Shown piece by piece: positions 51,696 through 59,825 of a stretch of DNA of 64,000 nucleotides (its first letter is position 1; the number at the start of each line of letters is the position of its first letter). A program made the translations under genes and the position numbers. The notes under the pieces were generated by a model. That model was given only the letters and a program-made list of their open reading frames with translations, was not told the DNA's origin and ran no database searches. The DNA is taken from contig DHNW01000010.1 of the NCBI GenBank assembly GCA_002407675.1, positions 1 through 64,000 on the forward strand. The letters are read 5' to 3'. The stretch comes from Ruminococcaceae bacterium UBA5406 (GTDB lineage Bacteria; Bacillota; Clostridia; Oscillospirales; Acutalibacteraceae).

Positions 51696-52751
51696 TTGAG
51701 TAGCGAAATAAAAAAGTTTGGCACACTTGCGGACGGTACGGCGGTTGACTGCTGCATTCTGAAAAATTCGGGCGGCATGACGGGAGAATTCCTGACTTAT
51801 GGCTGCCGCATAGCAAAACTTCTGGTTCCGGATCGAACAGGGAAAGCGGAAAATGTCGTTCTGGGGCACGACACTTTGGCGGAATATGAAAAAGAGGGCG
51901 ACGTTCTGGGTGCGCTGATTGGACGCTATGCCAACCGAATCGCGGGCGCTGTGTTTTCGATTGGAAATCGGACTTATGCCCTTGCAAAGAATGAAAGCGG
52001 TAATTCTCTGCACAGTGCTCCGGGAGGCTTCCAGAACCGCGTCTGGAAGATCAAGGAATCCCATGACGGAGACTCTGCTTCCGTAACCTTTGCCTATCAC
52101 AGCCCATCCGGGGAATGTGGTTTTCCCGGAAACGCGGATGTGGAAGTTACCTATTCGCTTACAAAAGATAACGCTCTGAAGATTGAATATGCCGCGGCGT
52201 CCGACAGTGAAACACCTTTTAATCTTACCAACCATTCCTTTTTCAATCTGACCGGCAGCGCGTCCAAAGATACTCTGTCTCTTGAAATGCAGATCTTTTC
52301 TGATCAGATTACCGAAGCAGACAGCCGGCTGATCCCAACGGGAAAATTACTTTCCGTAGCGGGAACTCCCTTTGATTTTCGCCGGCCCAAAACCGTAGGA
52401 AGGGATATCGGCGCCGGGGAGCCTTCGCTGCGCCGCTGCGGCGGCTATGACCACAACTTTGTGCTTTCCGGGGAAAAGGGTGTCCGCAAAGCAGCGGAAC
52501 TGTATGACCCGGCTAGCGGCAGGCGGATGACCGTCCTGACTGATCTGCCCGGTATGCAGGTCTACACAGCCAATTCGTTTGCTGGCGGTATGGTTGGAAA
52601 CGGCGGCATCCCTCTGAAACCGCACCATGCCATCTGTTTGGAAACGCAGTATTATCCAGATTCCGTCCATCACCCGGAGTTTCCCTATGAGAACCTGAAA
52701 CCGGGCAGTTCCTACCGCAGCACGACGGTCTATCGGTTCTCAGCGGAATAA
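51696..52751 (+). CDS. galM: Aldose 1-epimerase
   Basis: A 351-residue mutarotase that interconverts alpha and beta hexose. Motifs: GALIGRYANRIAGAVFSIG (~75), NSLHSAPGGFQNRVW, TNHSFFNLTG with one catalytic His (~175), CGGYDHNFVL, and CLETQYYPDSVHHPEFP with the catalytic Glu near residue 310. Start: TTG at 51696 preceded by AGGAGGAG at 8 nt; the longer frame from 51621 overlaps glk without a ribosome site. It follows glk by 28 nt. Confidence 0.9.
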   Translation: MSSEIKKFGTLADGTAVDCCILKNSGGMTGEFLTYGCRIAKLLVPDRTGKAENVVLGHDTLAEYEKEGDVLGALIGRYANRIAGAVFSIGNRTYALAKNESGNSLHSAPGGFQNRVWKIKESHDGDSASVTFAYHSPSGECGFPGNADVEVTYSLTKDNALKIEYAAASDSETPFNLTNHSFFNLTGSASKDTLSLEMQIFSDQITEADSRLIPTGKLLSVAGTPFDFRRPKTVGRDIGAGEPSLRRCGGYDHNFVLSGEKGVRKAAELYDPASGRRMTVLTDLPGMQVYTANSFAGGMVGNGGIPLKPHHAICLETQYYPDSVHHPEFPYENLKPGSSYRSTTVYRFSAE

Positions 52752-52770
52752 CCGGAGGTATACAGTTTCT

Positions 52771-53697
52771 TCAGCTAAGTTCGTTGATAAAAAATCGGCA
52801 GGCATTCTCCCAAAAAATCCGTCTGGCAGTTTCTTCCCCAAATTCTTTATGGATTAGCCTTTCAAGACGATCCATGTCTTCCACCCCATTGATTCCATCC
52901 ATCAGGCTGCACCCGTCGAAATCGGAGCCTACCGTCAGAATCCTTTCACCGCCCAGATGCAGAAAATGATCAATATGCTTCATCAGGTCGTCCGGTGTAG
53001 CAGAGCCGTCTTTTATAAAATCCCGAAAAAGGTTGATTCCCACGAGCCCTCCGTCCCGCACAATTTCTCGGAACTGGCTGTCTGAAAGGTTCCGTTCGGA
53101 ACGGCAGACGGCTTTGGAATTCGAATGGGTGGCGACAAAGGGTCTTTCAGCGATTCGGGCCACATCCCAGAATCCTTTGTCCGAAAGATGCGATACATCC
53201 ACAATTGTGCGGGTCCGGTTCATTTCCTTTACCAATTCTTTTCCGAAAGGGGTCAGCCCGCCCGCGTTCGGCACACCGCACCCGTCGCCGGCTTCACAGT
53301 GTCCGTTCCAGGTCAGGGTAATCAGCCGGACCCCCAGCCGCCGTGCGTCGTACAGATGCTCTATTTTCCCGGCCAGTGAAGCGCTCCCTTCTATGGAGAG
53401 CAGGGCAGTCCGTTTTTTCCCTGCGATGTTTTTCCGCAGTTCGTTTGAAGAACGGCAGAATACGGCTATGTCCGCGTTCTTCTGAATTTCCCCGGCAAAG
53501 AACTCCGCTACTTTTTTAAAGTAGCGGAAAGCGTTTTCGCCCCGAAGGCTGTCGTTTGTCCAGACGGCAAAGATCTGTGCCCATCTTTCGTATTTTTTGG
53601 TTCTTTCCAGACTAATGTGCAGACCGTTGGATCGCAGTCCGCAGGGGATGCGGCAGCATTCCGAGGCGGTGTCGCAGTGCAAGTCGAAATAATTCAT
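52771..53697 (-). CDS. Membrane-dipeptidase-like metallopeptidase (M19)
   Basis: A 308-residue zinc dipeptidase of the renal-dipeptidase family. Metal ligands are seen in YFDLHCDTASEC (HxD), LSIEGSASLAG (Glu), VDVSHLSDKGFWDV (His) and VATHSNSKA (His); the closing GSDFDG and the DMDRLERLIHKEFGE repeat fit. No signal peptide, so the protein is cytoplasmic. GAGCTCC (GGAGCTC on the coding strand) precedes the ATG. Substrates may be D,L- or L,L-dipeptides. Convergent with galM. Confidence 0.88.
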   Translation of the reverse strand: MNYFDLHCDTASECCRIPCGLRSNGLHISLERTKKYERWAQIFAVWTNDSLRGENAFRYFKKVAEFFAGEIQKNADIAVFCRSSNELRKNIAGKKRTALLSIEGSASLAGKIEHLYDARRLGVRLITLTWNGHCEAGDGCGVPNAGGLTPFGKELVKEMNRTRTIVDVSHLSDKGFWDVARIAERPFVATHSNSKAVCRSERNLSDSQFREIVRDGGLVGINLFRDFIKDGSATPDDLMKHIDHFLHLGGERILTVGSDFDGCSLMDGINGVEDMDRLERLIHKEFGEETARRIFWENACRFFINELS

Positions 53698-53839
53698 GGG
53701 GAGCTCCTTTCAGTTTTGTCAGGAATTGATTTCTTTCCATATATAATAGCGTTCCCGCGCTTTTCTAGTACGGATTTTCCAAAATGTAGGCACAGATTGT
53801 TCCGACGAATGATCTGTGTGGGCTTTGAGATGCTTAAAA

Positions 53840-53875
53840 GGCGGTCGGCGCACAGCGCCGGCCGCCCTGAATTTT
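53840..53875 (+). terminator. GC-rich hairpin before the small hypothetical gene
   Basis: GGCGGTCGGCGC (53840-53851) pairs with GCGCCGGCCGCC (53855-53866), 12 bp with one G-U and a 3-nt loop, followed by CTGAATTTT. It lies 29 nt before the next start, so it may be a terminator or a leader attenuator. Confidence 0.45.
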
Positions 53876-53903
53876 GCGGATTCTGTTGCAGGAGGTAACG
53901 AAA

Positions 53904-54182
53904 ATGAAAGAGGTTCATTGGCATCAGCAGGGGGTAATCCCGGAACTGCTGTATTTTCAGAACGGAGGGTCGTTTTCCGGGAGCGTCAATCACTCCGGGG
54001 ATAGGGAATTTCGTTTTAAACTTTCCCCGTCTGATGAAAAGATACGGGCGGAAGTTTGGTATGGCCCGTTCTGCTATGAAAAAAGCACCATAGAAGACCA
54101 CTCTGATTTTCCTATGGAAGAGCAGGGGAGAGAGAAAGCAATTAACTGGCTCCAGGAGAAATATCAAGAAATGATCCCCTGA
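53904..54182 (+). CDS. Small conserved-looking hypothetical protein
   Basis: A 92-residue acidic protein, not recognised. AGGAGG lies 8 nt before the ATG at 53904, a strong ribosome site. It has many aromatic residues (VHWHQQ, EVWYGPFCYEKS) and a C-terminal helix (REKAINWLQEKYQEMI). A beta-rich small domain seems likely. It is convergent with the CoA-transferase gene and preceded by a hairpin. No signal peptide. Codon use is like that of its neighbours, so I believe it is a real gene. Confidence 0.6.
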   Translation: MKEVHWHQQGVIPELLYFQNGGSFSGSVNHSGDREFRFKLSPSDEKIRAEVWYGPFCYEKSTIEDHSDFPMEEQGREKAINWLQEKYQEMIP

Positions 54183-54204
54183 GGCCGGTTCTTACAGTGA
54201 AAAC

Positions 54205-55758
54205 TTACAGGCCCATTTTCTCATCCCGGAAAATTCTTTCGTCCATCCTCTTAAAGTCTGGGGCGACCAGCGGCTTTTGCGGCATGTGTGCGAAAATATC
54301 TTTTTCAACGTCAATTCCAGGCGCTGCCTCGCACAGCATAATCCCATCCTTTGTCAGCCGAAATACAGCGCGTTCCGTTATATAAAGGACAGGAAGGTCG
54401 TTCTCAACAGCCGTTTTTGCGCTGAAGGTAATTTGCTGGATTTGGTTCGTAAACTTATTGATGGTTCCTTCTTGCAAAATCTGCATTTTTCCGCCGCCGA
54501 TTTTCGTTTTCAAACCACCCGTTGTAAAGGTTCCACAGAAATAGACCTGTTTGGTATTTTGCGTGATGTCGATAAATCCGCCGCATCCTGCCAGATGGGA
54601 GCCGAATTTTGACACGTTGACATTGCCGTGCATGTCTCCTTCTGCAAAACCGAGAAATGCCTGATCCAGACCGCCGCCGTCGTAAAAGTCGAACATACTG
54701 GGCATGGTCACCATGCAGGCAGGGTTTAAGCTCAATCCAAAATTCAGGCCGCTCTGCGGATTGCCGCCGAAAATTCCGTCTTCCACGGTCAGTGTAAACC
54801 GGTCGGTGATCCCTTCTTCCGCCGCAACGGCAGAAATATATTCGGGAATGCCCAGCCCCAGATTCACAATGCTGTTTTTCTGCAATTCAAAGGCCGCCCG
54901 GCGGGCAATCACTTTTTTATTATTCAGTTCAGCCGGCTTGAATTCCGCCAAATTCATACGGTGCTCCCCAGAAAACCCAGGGTTGTACTGCACGGCGAAA
55001 TCCTGCATGCAATACTTCATGTCACTGGCGATGACCACGGTATCCACAAGGGCTCCGGGAATTTCCACGTCGCGCGTATGCAGGGAACCGTTCTGGACGA
55101 TGTGCTGAACCTGCACAATGACTTTTCCGCCGGAATTTTTACAGGCCATGGCCATGGCAAGCGATTCCGCCTTTACGCCCTCGCGTTCGAATGAAATATT
55201 TCCGTCTTCGTCTGCGTACGTGCCGGCAATAATTGCGTAATTGATTGGAATGGATTTGAAAAACAAATATTCGCGGCCGTCCAGCTGAATGAGACGGACG
55301 AGATCCTCCGCTTTTTTGGTTCGGTCGTTCATTTTTCCGCCTTCCAGACGCGGATCAGCAAAAGTGCCAAGTCCTACGGACGTCAGAACGCCCGGCTGGT
55401 GGGCGGCTGTCTGGCGCAGCAGGCCGGTCATGACTCCCTGCGGAAAATTGTAAGCCTCCAGTTGGTTCTGCGATACCATTTTGCCAATCTTGTTTGCCAG
55501 GCCGTAGTGCCCGCCTATCGTGCGGCGGACGAGACCTTCGTGGGCAAAATGCTGCAGCCCTTTTGTCTGATTGTTGCCCTGAGCGGCACAAAAAAACAGT
55601 GTCAGGTCATTCGGCTTTCCGGTTTCCAAAAAGCGGTTTTCAATTTCCTGCGCAACTTCTTCGGGAAAAGCTGCCCCGCCAAATCCGTTGGTGCCAAGCG
55701 TGGCGCCGTCCGGGATCATCTGCGCAGCCTCTTTTGCTGTCATAAACTTTACTGCCAC
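54205..55758 (-). CDS. Propionate-type CoA-transferase
   Basis: A 517-residue two-domain CoA-transferase resembling Pct of Clostridium propionicum. N-terminal half: MTAKEAAQMIPDGATLGTNGFGGAAFPEEVA; C-terminal half: VNLGLGIPEYIS, and the catalytic glutamate in LTVEDGIFGGNPQSGLNFG. The glutamate forms the CoA thioester intermediate. It moves CoA between acyl-CoA and acetate/propionate/lactate; butyryl-CoA:acetate exchange is possible and would complete the pathway of the thl operon. GTG start with TAGGAGGAATCT upstream. A promoter and a Rex-like half-site lie just before it. Confidence 0.88.
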   Translation of the reverse strand: MAVKFMTAKEAAQMIPDGATLGTNGFGGAAFPEEVAQEIENRFLETGKPNDLTLFFCAAQGNNQTKGLQHFAHEGLVRRTIGGHYGLANKIGKMVSQNQLEAYNFPQGVMTGLLRQTAAHQPGVLTSVGLGTFADPRLEGGKMNDRTKKAEDLVRLIQLDGREYLFFKSIPINYAIIAGTYADEDGNISFEREGVKAESLAMAMACKNSGGKVIVQVQHIVQNGSLHTRDVEIPGALVDTVVIASDMKYCMQDFAVQYNPGFSGEHRMNLAEFKPAELNNKKVIARRAAFELQKNSIVNLGLGIPEYISAVAAEEGITDRFTLTVEDGIFGGNPQSGLNFGLSLNPACMVTMPSMFDFYDGGGLDQAFLGFAEGDMHGNVNVSKFGSHLAGCGGFIDITQNTKQVYFCGTFTTGGLKTKIGGGKMQILQEGTINKFTNQIQQITFSAKTAVENDLPVLYITERAVFRLTKDGIMLCEAAPGIDVEKDIFAHMPQKPLVAPDFKRMDERIFRDEKMGL

Positions 55759-55811
55759 AATAGATTCCTCCTAATACGCACAAAACTGCGAAAATCATTT
55801 CCTGTATTCAG

Positions 55812-55829
55812 TTGTTAATATTATATCAC
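55812..55829 (-). promoter_or_regulatory. CoA-transferase -10 with Rex-like half-site
   Basis: On the minus strand a TATAAT lies at 55825-55820; no good -35 is seen. On the plus strand 55812-55818 reads TTGTTAA, the left half of a clostridial Rex site; the right half (ATATCAC) fits poorly (4 of 7). The whole element covers the -10, 54 nt before the start. Confidence 0.3.
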
Positions 55830-55876
55830 ACACTTACGGGTATTGGCGAATATTTTTACTGAAACATTTTTTCATT

Positions 55877-55902
55877 CTAAATTTCCAAACTAAATTTCCA
55901 AA
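55877..55902 (+). repeat. 13-bp tandem direct repeats upstream of the lysozyme promoter
   Basis: CTAAATTTCCAAA occurs twice head to tail (55877-55889 and 55890-55902), ending 4 bp before the -35. Spaced 13 bp, they lie partly out of phase on the helix. A binding site for an activator or a duplication is possible. Confidence 0.65.
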
Positions 55903-55906
55903 AAAC

Positions 55907-55935
55907 TTGACAGGATTCACGCAATAAAATATAAT
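55907..55935 (+). promoter_or_regulatory. Promoter of the GH25 lysozyme gene
   Basis: TTGACA (55907-55912), exactly 17 nt, TATAAT (55930-55935): a perfect housekeeping promoter. The leader is about 120 nt. The 55759-56064 gap also holds the CoA-transferase promoter and the direct repeats, and no gene. Confidence 0.85.
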
Positions 55936-56064
55936 AGAAAATGTATTTTTGTCTTTTTCAGGAGGGCGTAAAAAGCAGAATACCAGTGCTTGGGAGGTTC
56001 CAGTGGATCTTCCGTCCAAAAACAAAAAAATTGCAGAAAGTGCAGAAAGTAAGGAGGAAATGAT

Positions 56065-57870
56065 TTGACAAAAAGACTTGGCTCGTTGTTCCTTGTGGTG
56101 GCAATGCTTTTCATATGTGCCGTGCCGGCTTATGCAGATACTGCCAACAGACTCAGCGAGTCGTCAGTCACTGTGGAACCGGGCAAAAGCGTAACTCTCT
56201 CGGCTTATGAAGGCTCTTCAGCAGCGTCCGGTATTATTTGGATGTCTGCAAATGAGTCAATTGCCACAGTAGATGGCTATGGCAAGGTAACAGGCGTCAG
56301 TGTAGGCCGCACAACCGTAAGAGCCATTTTCCCTTCCGGCGACACCAAGACCTGCACAGTTCTTGTGTCAAATGGTTCGTCGGCAGTTTTAAATGGAATT
56401 GATGTTTCCAGGCGTCAGGGTTCTATCAACTGGGCAGCTGTTAAGAATGCCGGATACAGTTTTGTTATTATGAAGTGCTCCTATGGCAGCGACAGTTTCA
56501 ATCAGGTCGATCCGATGTTTGAAACCTATTACCAGGGAGCGGTTCAGAACGGCCTGAAGGTCGGTGCTTATCATTATAGTTATGCGATGAATGTGCAGGA
56601 AGCTTCCCGGGAAGCGGATGTGTGCCTGAACACTCTAAAAGGCCGCCATCTGGACTATCCGGTCTTCTATGATGTGGAAGGCGGGAATACGGACCAGGGT
56701 TCTGCGAAAAACCAGCAAACTCTTTCTACCGATACGCTGGGGCAGATGGTTCAGACATTCTGCAGTAAAATCCAGCAGGCCGGCTATAAAACAGGCGTGT
56801 ATTCCTATAAAGACTTTTACATAAAGCACCTGACCAGCCCTCTGGTTTCCCAGTATGATACCTGGATTGCGCAGACAGGAGTTTCCCAGCCGAATTTCAA
56901 TTATCCGTATACCATGTGGCAGTATGGGCAAAGGACCGTTCCCGGTGTTCCCGGTGTTCCCGGTGGTTCCGACGCCTGTGATGTAGATTACAGCTATGTG
57001 GATTATTCGGGAACCAGTTCCGGCGGGAGTACAACTCCGACTCAGCCTGAGACACCGACTCAGACGGGATTGGATCGGACCACATTCCTCTGTGATACAT
57101 CTGCCTATACGTTCGGGACCGGCAGCAAATACACGTACAAAATTACAACGCTGGATACATATCCGCCGACGGCGGTTTCGTCCAATCCTTCGGCTGTCAG
57201 GGTATCCGGTCCGACAAAAACCACAAACGGATTCCTGTTTACCATTTATAATGTAGGTCCGGGTTCGGCGAAGATCACAACAACAGCCGGCGATGGAAGA
57301 TCGGTTTCATTTACCGCCACGGGAACGGGGACGTCTGCATCCGTGCCGGGTTCGTCTTCTTCAGGGAGTACGCTGCCGTGTGATACGTCGTCCTATACGT
57401 TCCAGCCGGGCAGCAGTGTGTATTATTATAAAATTTGGTCGTCAGCATCCAGTGCGCCCAAAGCTGTTTCTTCCAATCCATCGGCGGTTGCCGTTTCCTA
57501 TTCCAAAAAACTGAACGACGGCTATCTGTATAAAATTCAGAATATCGGGAGCGGCACGGCGGTGATTACCACTACTGCGTCAGACGGTTCTGCTGCATCT
57601 TTTACTGCTGTTGGAACGTCGGCGTCAGGGATTGTATCCGATACTCCATTTTATTTCACCATGAAAAAGGGAAGCGCCTATCAGTTCCGTTTTACGGGAA
57701 CGAAAGGGCTTTCTTACCGCTTTGCCTGTGCAGGCAGCGGTACCGTTGTTAAACCGGTTGCTCTTAAGAAAATCGGTAACAGCTATTTCTATAAAATAAC
57801 CGCAGCTGAAAAAGGATGCGTTGGAATTTACAGCGGCGGTCATCGGGTCTGCGTCGTAACGGTTCATTAA
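56065..57870 (+). CDS. Secreted GH25 lysozyme with Ig-like and repeated C-terminal domains
   Basis: A 601-residue exported protein. Signal peptide 1-24 (cut after AYA). Ig-like Big_2 domain ~28-102 (VTVEPGKSVTLSAYEG, TVDGYGKVTGVSVGRTTV). GH25 muramidase ~110-312 with GIDVSRRQGSINW (Asp113) and FYDVEGG (Asp/Glu ~203-205). A Gly/Ser/Thr/Pro linker follows, then three repeats: 342-421, 438-519 and a degenerate 524-601, each starting with D-T and sharing AVSSNPSAV, Y-K-I and ITTTA blocks. TTG start, AAGGAGG 7 nt upstream. It would hydrolyse peptidoglycan outside the cell, and the repeats may bind wall polymer. A terminator follows. Confidence 0.9.
   Translation: MTKRLGSLFLVVAMLFICAVPAYADTANRLSESSVTVEPGKSVTLSAYEGSSAASGIIWMSANESIATVDGYGKVTGVSVGRTTVRAIFPSGDTKTCTVLVSNGSSAVLNGIDVSRRQGSINWAAVKNAGYSFVIMKCSYGSDSFNQVDPMFETYYQGAVQNGLKVGAYHYSYAMNVQEASREADVCLNTLKGRHLDYPVFYDVEGGNTDQGSAKNQQTLSTDTLGQMVQTFCSKIQQAGYKTGVYSYKDFYIKHLTSPLVSQYDTWIAQTGVSQPNFNYPYTMWQYGQRTVPGVPGVPGGSDACDVDYSYVDYSGTSSGGSTTPTQPETPTQTGLDRTTFLCDTSAYTFGTGSKYTYKITTLDTYPPTAVSSNPSAVRVSGPTKTTNGFLFTIYNVGPGSAKITTTAGDGRSVSFTATGTGTSASVPGSSSSGSTLPCDTSSYTFQPGSSVYYYKIWSSASSAPKAVSSNPSAVAVSYSKKLNDGYLYKIQNIGSGTAVITTTASDGSAASFTAVGTSASGIVSDTPFYFTMKKGSAYQFRFTGTKGLSYRFACAGSGTVVKPVALKKIGNSYFYKITAAEKGCVGIYSGGHRVCVVTVH
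56938..56964 (+). repeat. Three exact 9-bp repeats within the lysozyme gene
   Basis: GTTCCCGGT occurs three times in a row, encoding VPG-VPG-VPG at the end of the GH25 domain. Copy number is prone to slippage without breaking the frame. Confidence 0.8.
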
Positions 57871-57881
57871 ACTTAACTGAT

Positions 57882-57917
57882 AAAAGCCTTCCGCCCGGTA
57901 AAAGCGGAGGGCTTTTT
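57882..57917 (+). terminator. Terminator of the lysozyme gene
   Basis: AAAAGCCTTCCGC (57882-57894) pairs with GCGGAGGGCTTTT (57904-57916), 13 bp with one G-U, ending in TTTTT. Confidence 0.85.
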
Positions 57918-57949
57918 GGTTGGGTCATCGGCTGGAAAACAATTAGCGG

Positions 57950-57978
57950 TTGCAAAGAATGGACAGGTATATTATAAT
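57950..57978 (+). promoter_or_regulatory. Promoter of the DUF1858 gene
   Basis: TTGCAA (57950-57955), 17 nt, TATAAT (57973-57978), 59 nt before the start. Confidence 0.65.
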
Positions 57979-58036
57979 AAACGTAGTTCCGGGGAAATGT
58001 AATATGGACTTGAATTGAGAAATTGGAGGAGCAATT

Positions 58037-58249
58037 ATGGCTGCCATTACAAAAGATACGTTAATCGGGGATATCCTTGATTTGGATCCAAGCTCAGCTT
58101 CCTTTTTTATGGAGATGGGGATGCTTTGCGTCAGCTGCCCTGCTGCGCGCGGGGAAACACTGGAACAGGCTTGCATGGTGCATGCAATTGATCCCGATGA
58201 GATTGTGCAGAAACTGAACGAGCGCCTTGCCGCCGCTTCCAAAAAATAA
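58037..58249 (+). CDS. DUF1858 small redox-disulfide-like protein
   Basis: A 70-residue protein of the DUF1858 family. TKDTLIGDILDLDPSSASFFMEMGMLCVSCPAARGETLEQAC contains the conserved CxxC (CVSC) at the N-end of a helix. Members are linked to hybrid-cluster proteins and oxidative stress; a disulfide or metal function is likely but not shown. GGAGGAG precedes the ATG. It is flanked by its own promoter and a hairpin. Confidence 0.88.
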   Translation: MAAITKDTLIGDILDLDPSSASFFMEMGMLCVSCPAARGETLEQACMVHAIDPDEIVQKLNERLAAASKK

Positions 58250-58261
58250 AAAGAAGCGGGG

Positions 58262-58299
58262 AACGGCCGCCCGGCAACTGAAATGCCGGGCGGCCGTTT
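58262..58299 (+). terminator. Terminator-like hairpin after the DUF1858 gene
   Basis: A perfect 15-bp stem (58262-58276 with 58284-58298), 7-nt loop, ending in TTT. Very GC-rich; the T-run is short. Confidence 0.75.
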
Positions 58300-58331
58300 G
58301 ATGTGGTCCGTTGAGGAAGGAGTCTCGTGCT

Positions 58332-59015
58332 GTGTTTTCCCTTGGCCGCCGTTTATCTCTTTGTGCTGGCCTGCTGCGTCCGCAGGCGGCGCTGGCGGAT
58401 ATCGGCACGGATCATGCCTATCTGCCGGTATGGCTGGCCCGGCAGGGAAGAATCAGCCGGGCGGTTGCCGCCGATGTGCGGCCCGGGCCGTTGAAATATG
58501 CTCGGCGGAATATTGAACGGTACGGCGTGGGGGAGATCGTTTCCGCCAGACTTTCCGATGGGTTAAGCGCTATACGGCCGGAAGAAGCGGACGATATTGT
58601 CATGGCCGGTATGGGGGGCCTTCTCATTACCCGAATTATTGCCCAGGCACCGTGGCTGAAAAACAGCACTAAGCATTTGATCCTCCAGCCGATGACGTCT
58701 GTGGAAGATCTGCGGCGTTTTCTGTCGCAGGAAGGTTTTGCTGTCTGCCGGGAGCAGGCAGTGTCTGAAGAAGGGCATATCTACACTGTGATGCTTTGTA
58801 TTTATGATTCTCCTGGCCGTGTAACTGGGGAACTGTATCCGTATATTGGAATTCTGAAAGCCAATACGGAAGACAACCGGCTCTATCTCCTCCGGGAAAT
58901 GAAACGCCTTCAGGATAGAGCCAGGGGACTTCAGCTGGAAGGAAACCAGGTAAATGCCGAAAGACTGCTGCGCATCCGCGGCCGGATTCAGGCGATGTTC
59001 CCCCGGCAAGAATAA
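58332..59015 (+). CDS. trmK: tRNA (adenine-22-N1)-methyltransferase
   Basis: A 227-residue class I SAM methyltransferase of the TrmK/YqfN family. SAM motif LADIGTDHAYLPVWLA (~22), VAADVRPGPLKYARRNIERYG, and the family NPPY-equivalent block IVMAGMGGLLITRII; the C-terminal region is a coiled-coil-like helix pair, as in TrmK. Start: GTG at 58332, 9 nt after AAGGAG; the TTG at 58311 precedes that site. It lies before the nif3-like gene, a pair common in Firmicutes. Confidence 0.88.
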   Translation: MFSLGRRLSLCAGLLRPQAALADIGTDHAYLPVWLARQGRISRAVAADVRPGPLKYARRNIERYGVGEIVSARLSDGLSAIRPEEADDIVMAGMGGLLITRIIAQAPWLKNSTKHLILQPMTSVEDLRRFLSQEGFAVCREQAVSEEGHIYTVMLCIYDSPGRVTGELYPYIGILKANTEDNRLYLLREMKRLQDRARGLQLEGNQVNAERLLRIRGRIQAMFPRQE

Positions 59016-59026
59016 AGAAAACGAAG

Positions 59027-59806
59027 ATGAGTGATTTGCCTACTGTAGGAAAGATTTACCAGTTTATCAATGGTTTTGCACCGTTTGATACGGCGATGGA
59101 TTTTGACAACTGCGGCCTGCTTGCCGGCAGCGAAAAAACGGAAGTGAAAACCGTCCTGCTGGCGTTGGATATTACGCCGGATGTTGTTTACGAAGCCGCA
59201 ACCTATTCTGCACAGTTGATCGTCAGCCACCATCCGGTAATTTTCAATCCCCTCCGCGCACTTCGGGAGGGGATGGCACCGTATTTGCTGGCGAGGTATG
59301 ATATTGCGGCCGTCTGTGCTCATACCAACCTTGATCTTTCACCAAAGGGGGTCAACGCTTCTCTCGCTGCGAAACTTGGCTTGAAAAATGTCCGGATGAT
59401 GAAAGAATATCAACATTCCGGCCTTGCGGAAGCCCTTGCGGGAGAAACGGAACGGGAATATGAACCGAAAGAATTTGCGGAATCCGTTAAAAGCCTTCTT
59501 GGCTGTGACGGCCTGTTTTATACCGACGGCAAGCGGAAAATCACACTGGCGGGGCTTTGCAGCGGAGCCGGCTCGGATTGCCTGTACAGCGCGGCCCGGT
59601 ACGGTTGTCAGGCTTTTGTAACGGGAGAAGCAAAACATCACCAGCTGATTGATGCTGAAAATTTGGGGGTTACTATGGTTGTAGCCGGCCATTATTATAC
59701 CGAAAATGTCGTTATTCAGCCGCTGATGGAACGGTTGCAGGCAAAGTTTCCGTCGGTTGGGTTCATTCGTTCCCGGGTTTCGCACTGTCCGGCAAAGTAT
59801 TTATAG
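59027..59806 (+). CDS. Nif3/YqfO-like dinuclear metal protein
   Basis: A 259-residue protein forming a hexameric ring with a two-metal site. Metal ligands are seen as IVSHHPVIF (HH near residue 66), AVCAHTNLDLS (His and Asp) and the C-terminal FVTGEAKHH and VAGHYYTENV. It lacks the middle PII-like insertion of longer YqfO members. The function is debated (GTP cyclohydrolase I-like or regulatory). Starts 12 nt after trmK; the ATG has a weak ribosome site (AAACGAAG). Confidence 0.88.
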   Translation: MSDLPTVGKIYQFINGFAPFDTAMDFDNCGLLAGSEKTEVKTVLLALDITPDVVYEAATYSAQLIVSHHPVIFNPLRALREGMAPYLLARYDIAAVCAHTNLDLSPKGVNASLAAKLGLKNVRMMKEYQHSGLAEALAGETEREYEPKEFAESVKSLLGCDGLFYTDGKRKITLAGLCSGAGSDCLYSAARYGCQAFVTGEAKHHQLIDAENLGVTMVVAGHYYTENVVIQPLMERLQAKFPSVGFIRSRVSHCPAKYL

Positions 59807-59825
59807 TTTTAAAGGGGAAATTCAA

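Noticed and set aside
53744..53751. TATAAT before the small hypothetical gene as a full promoter
   Set aside because: The only TTG-type -35 is 20 nt away, outside the usual range.
55834..56025. 63-residue minus-strand ORF opposite the lysozyme promoter
   Set aside because: It covers the consensus promoter and direct repeats on the other strand and shows no conserved features.
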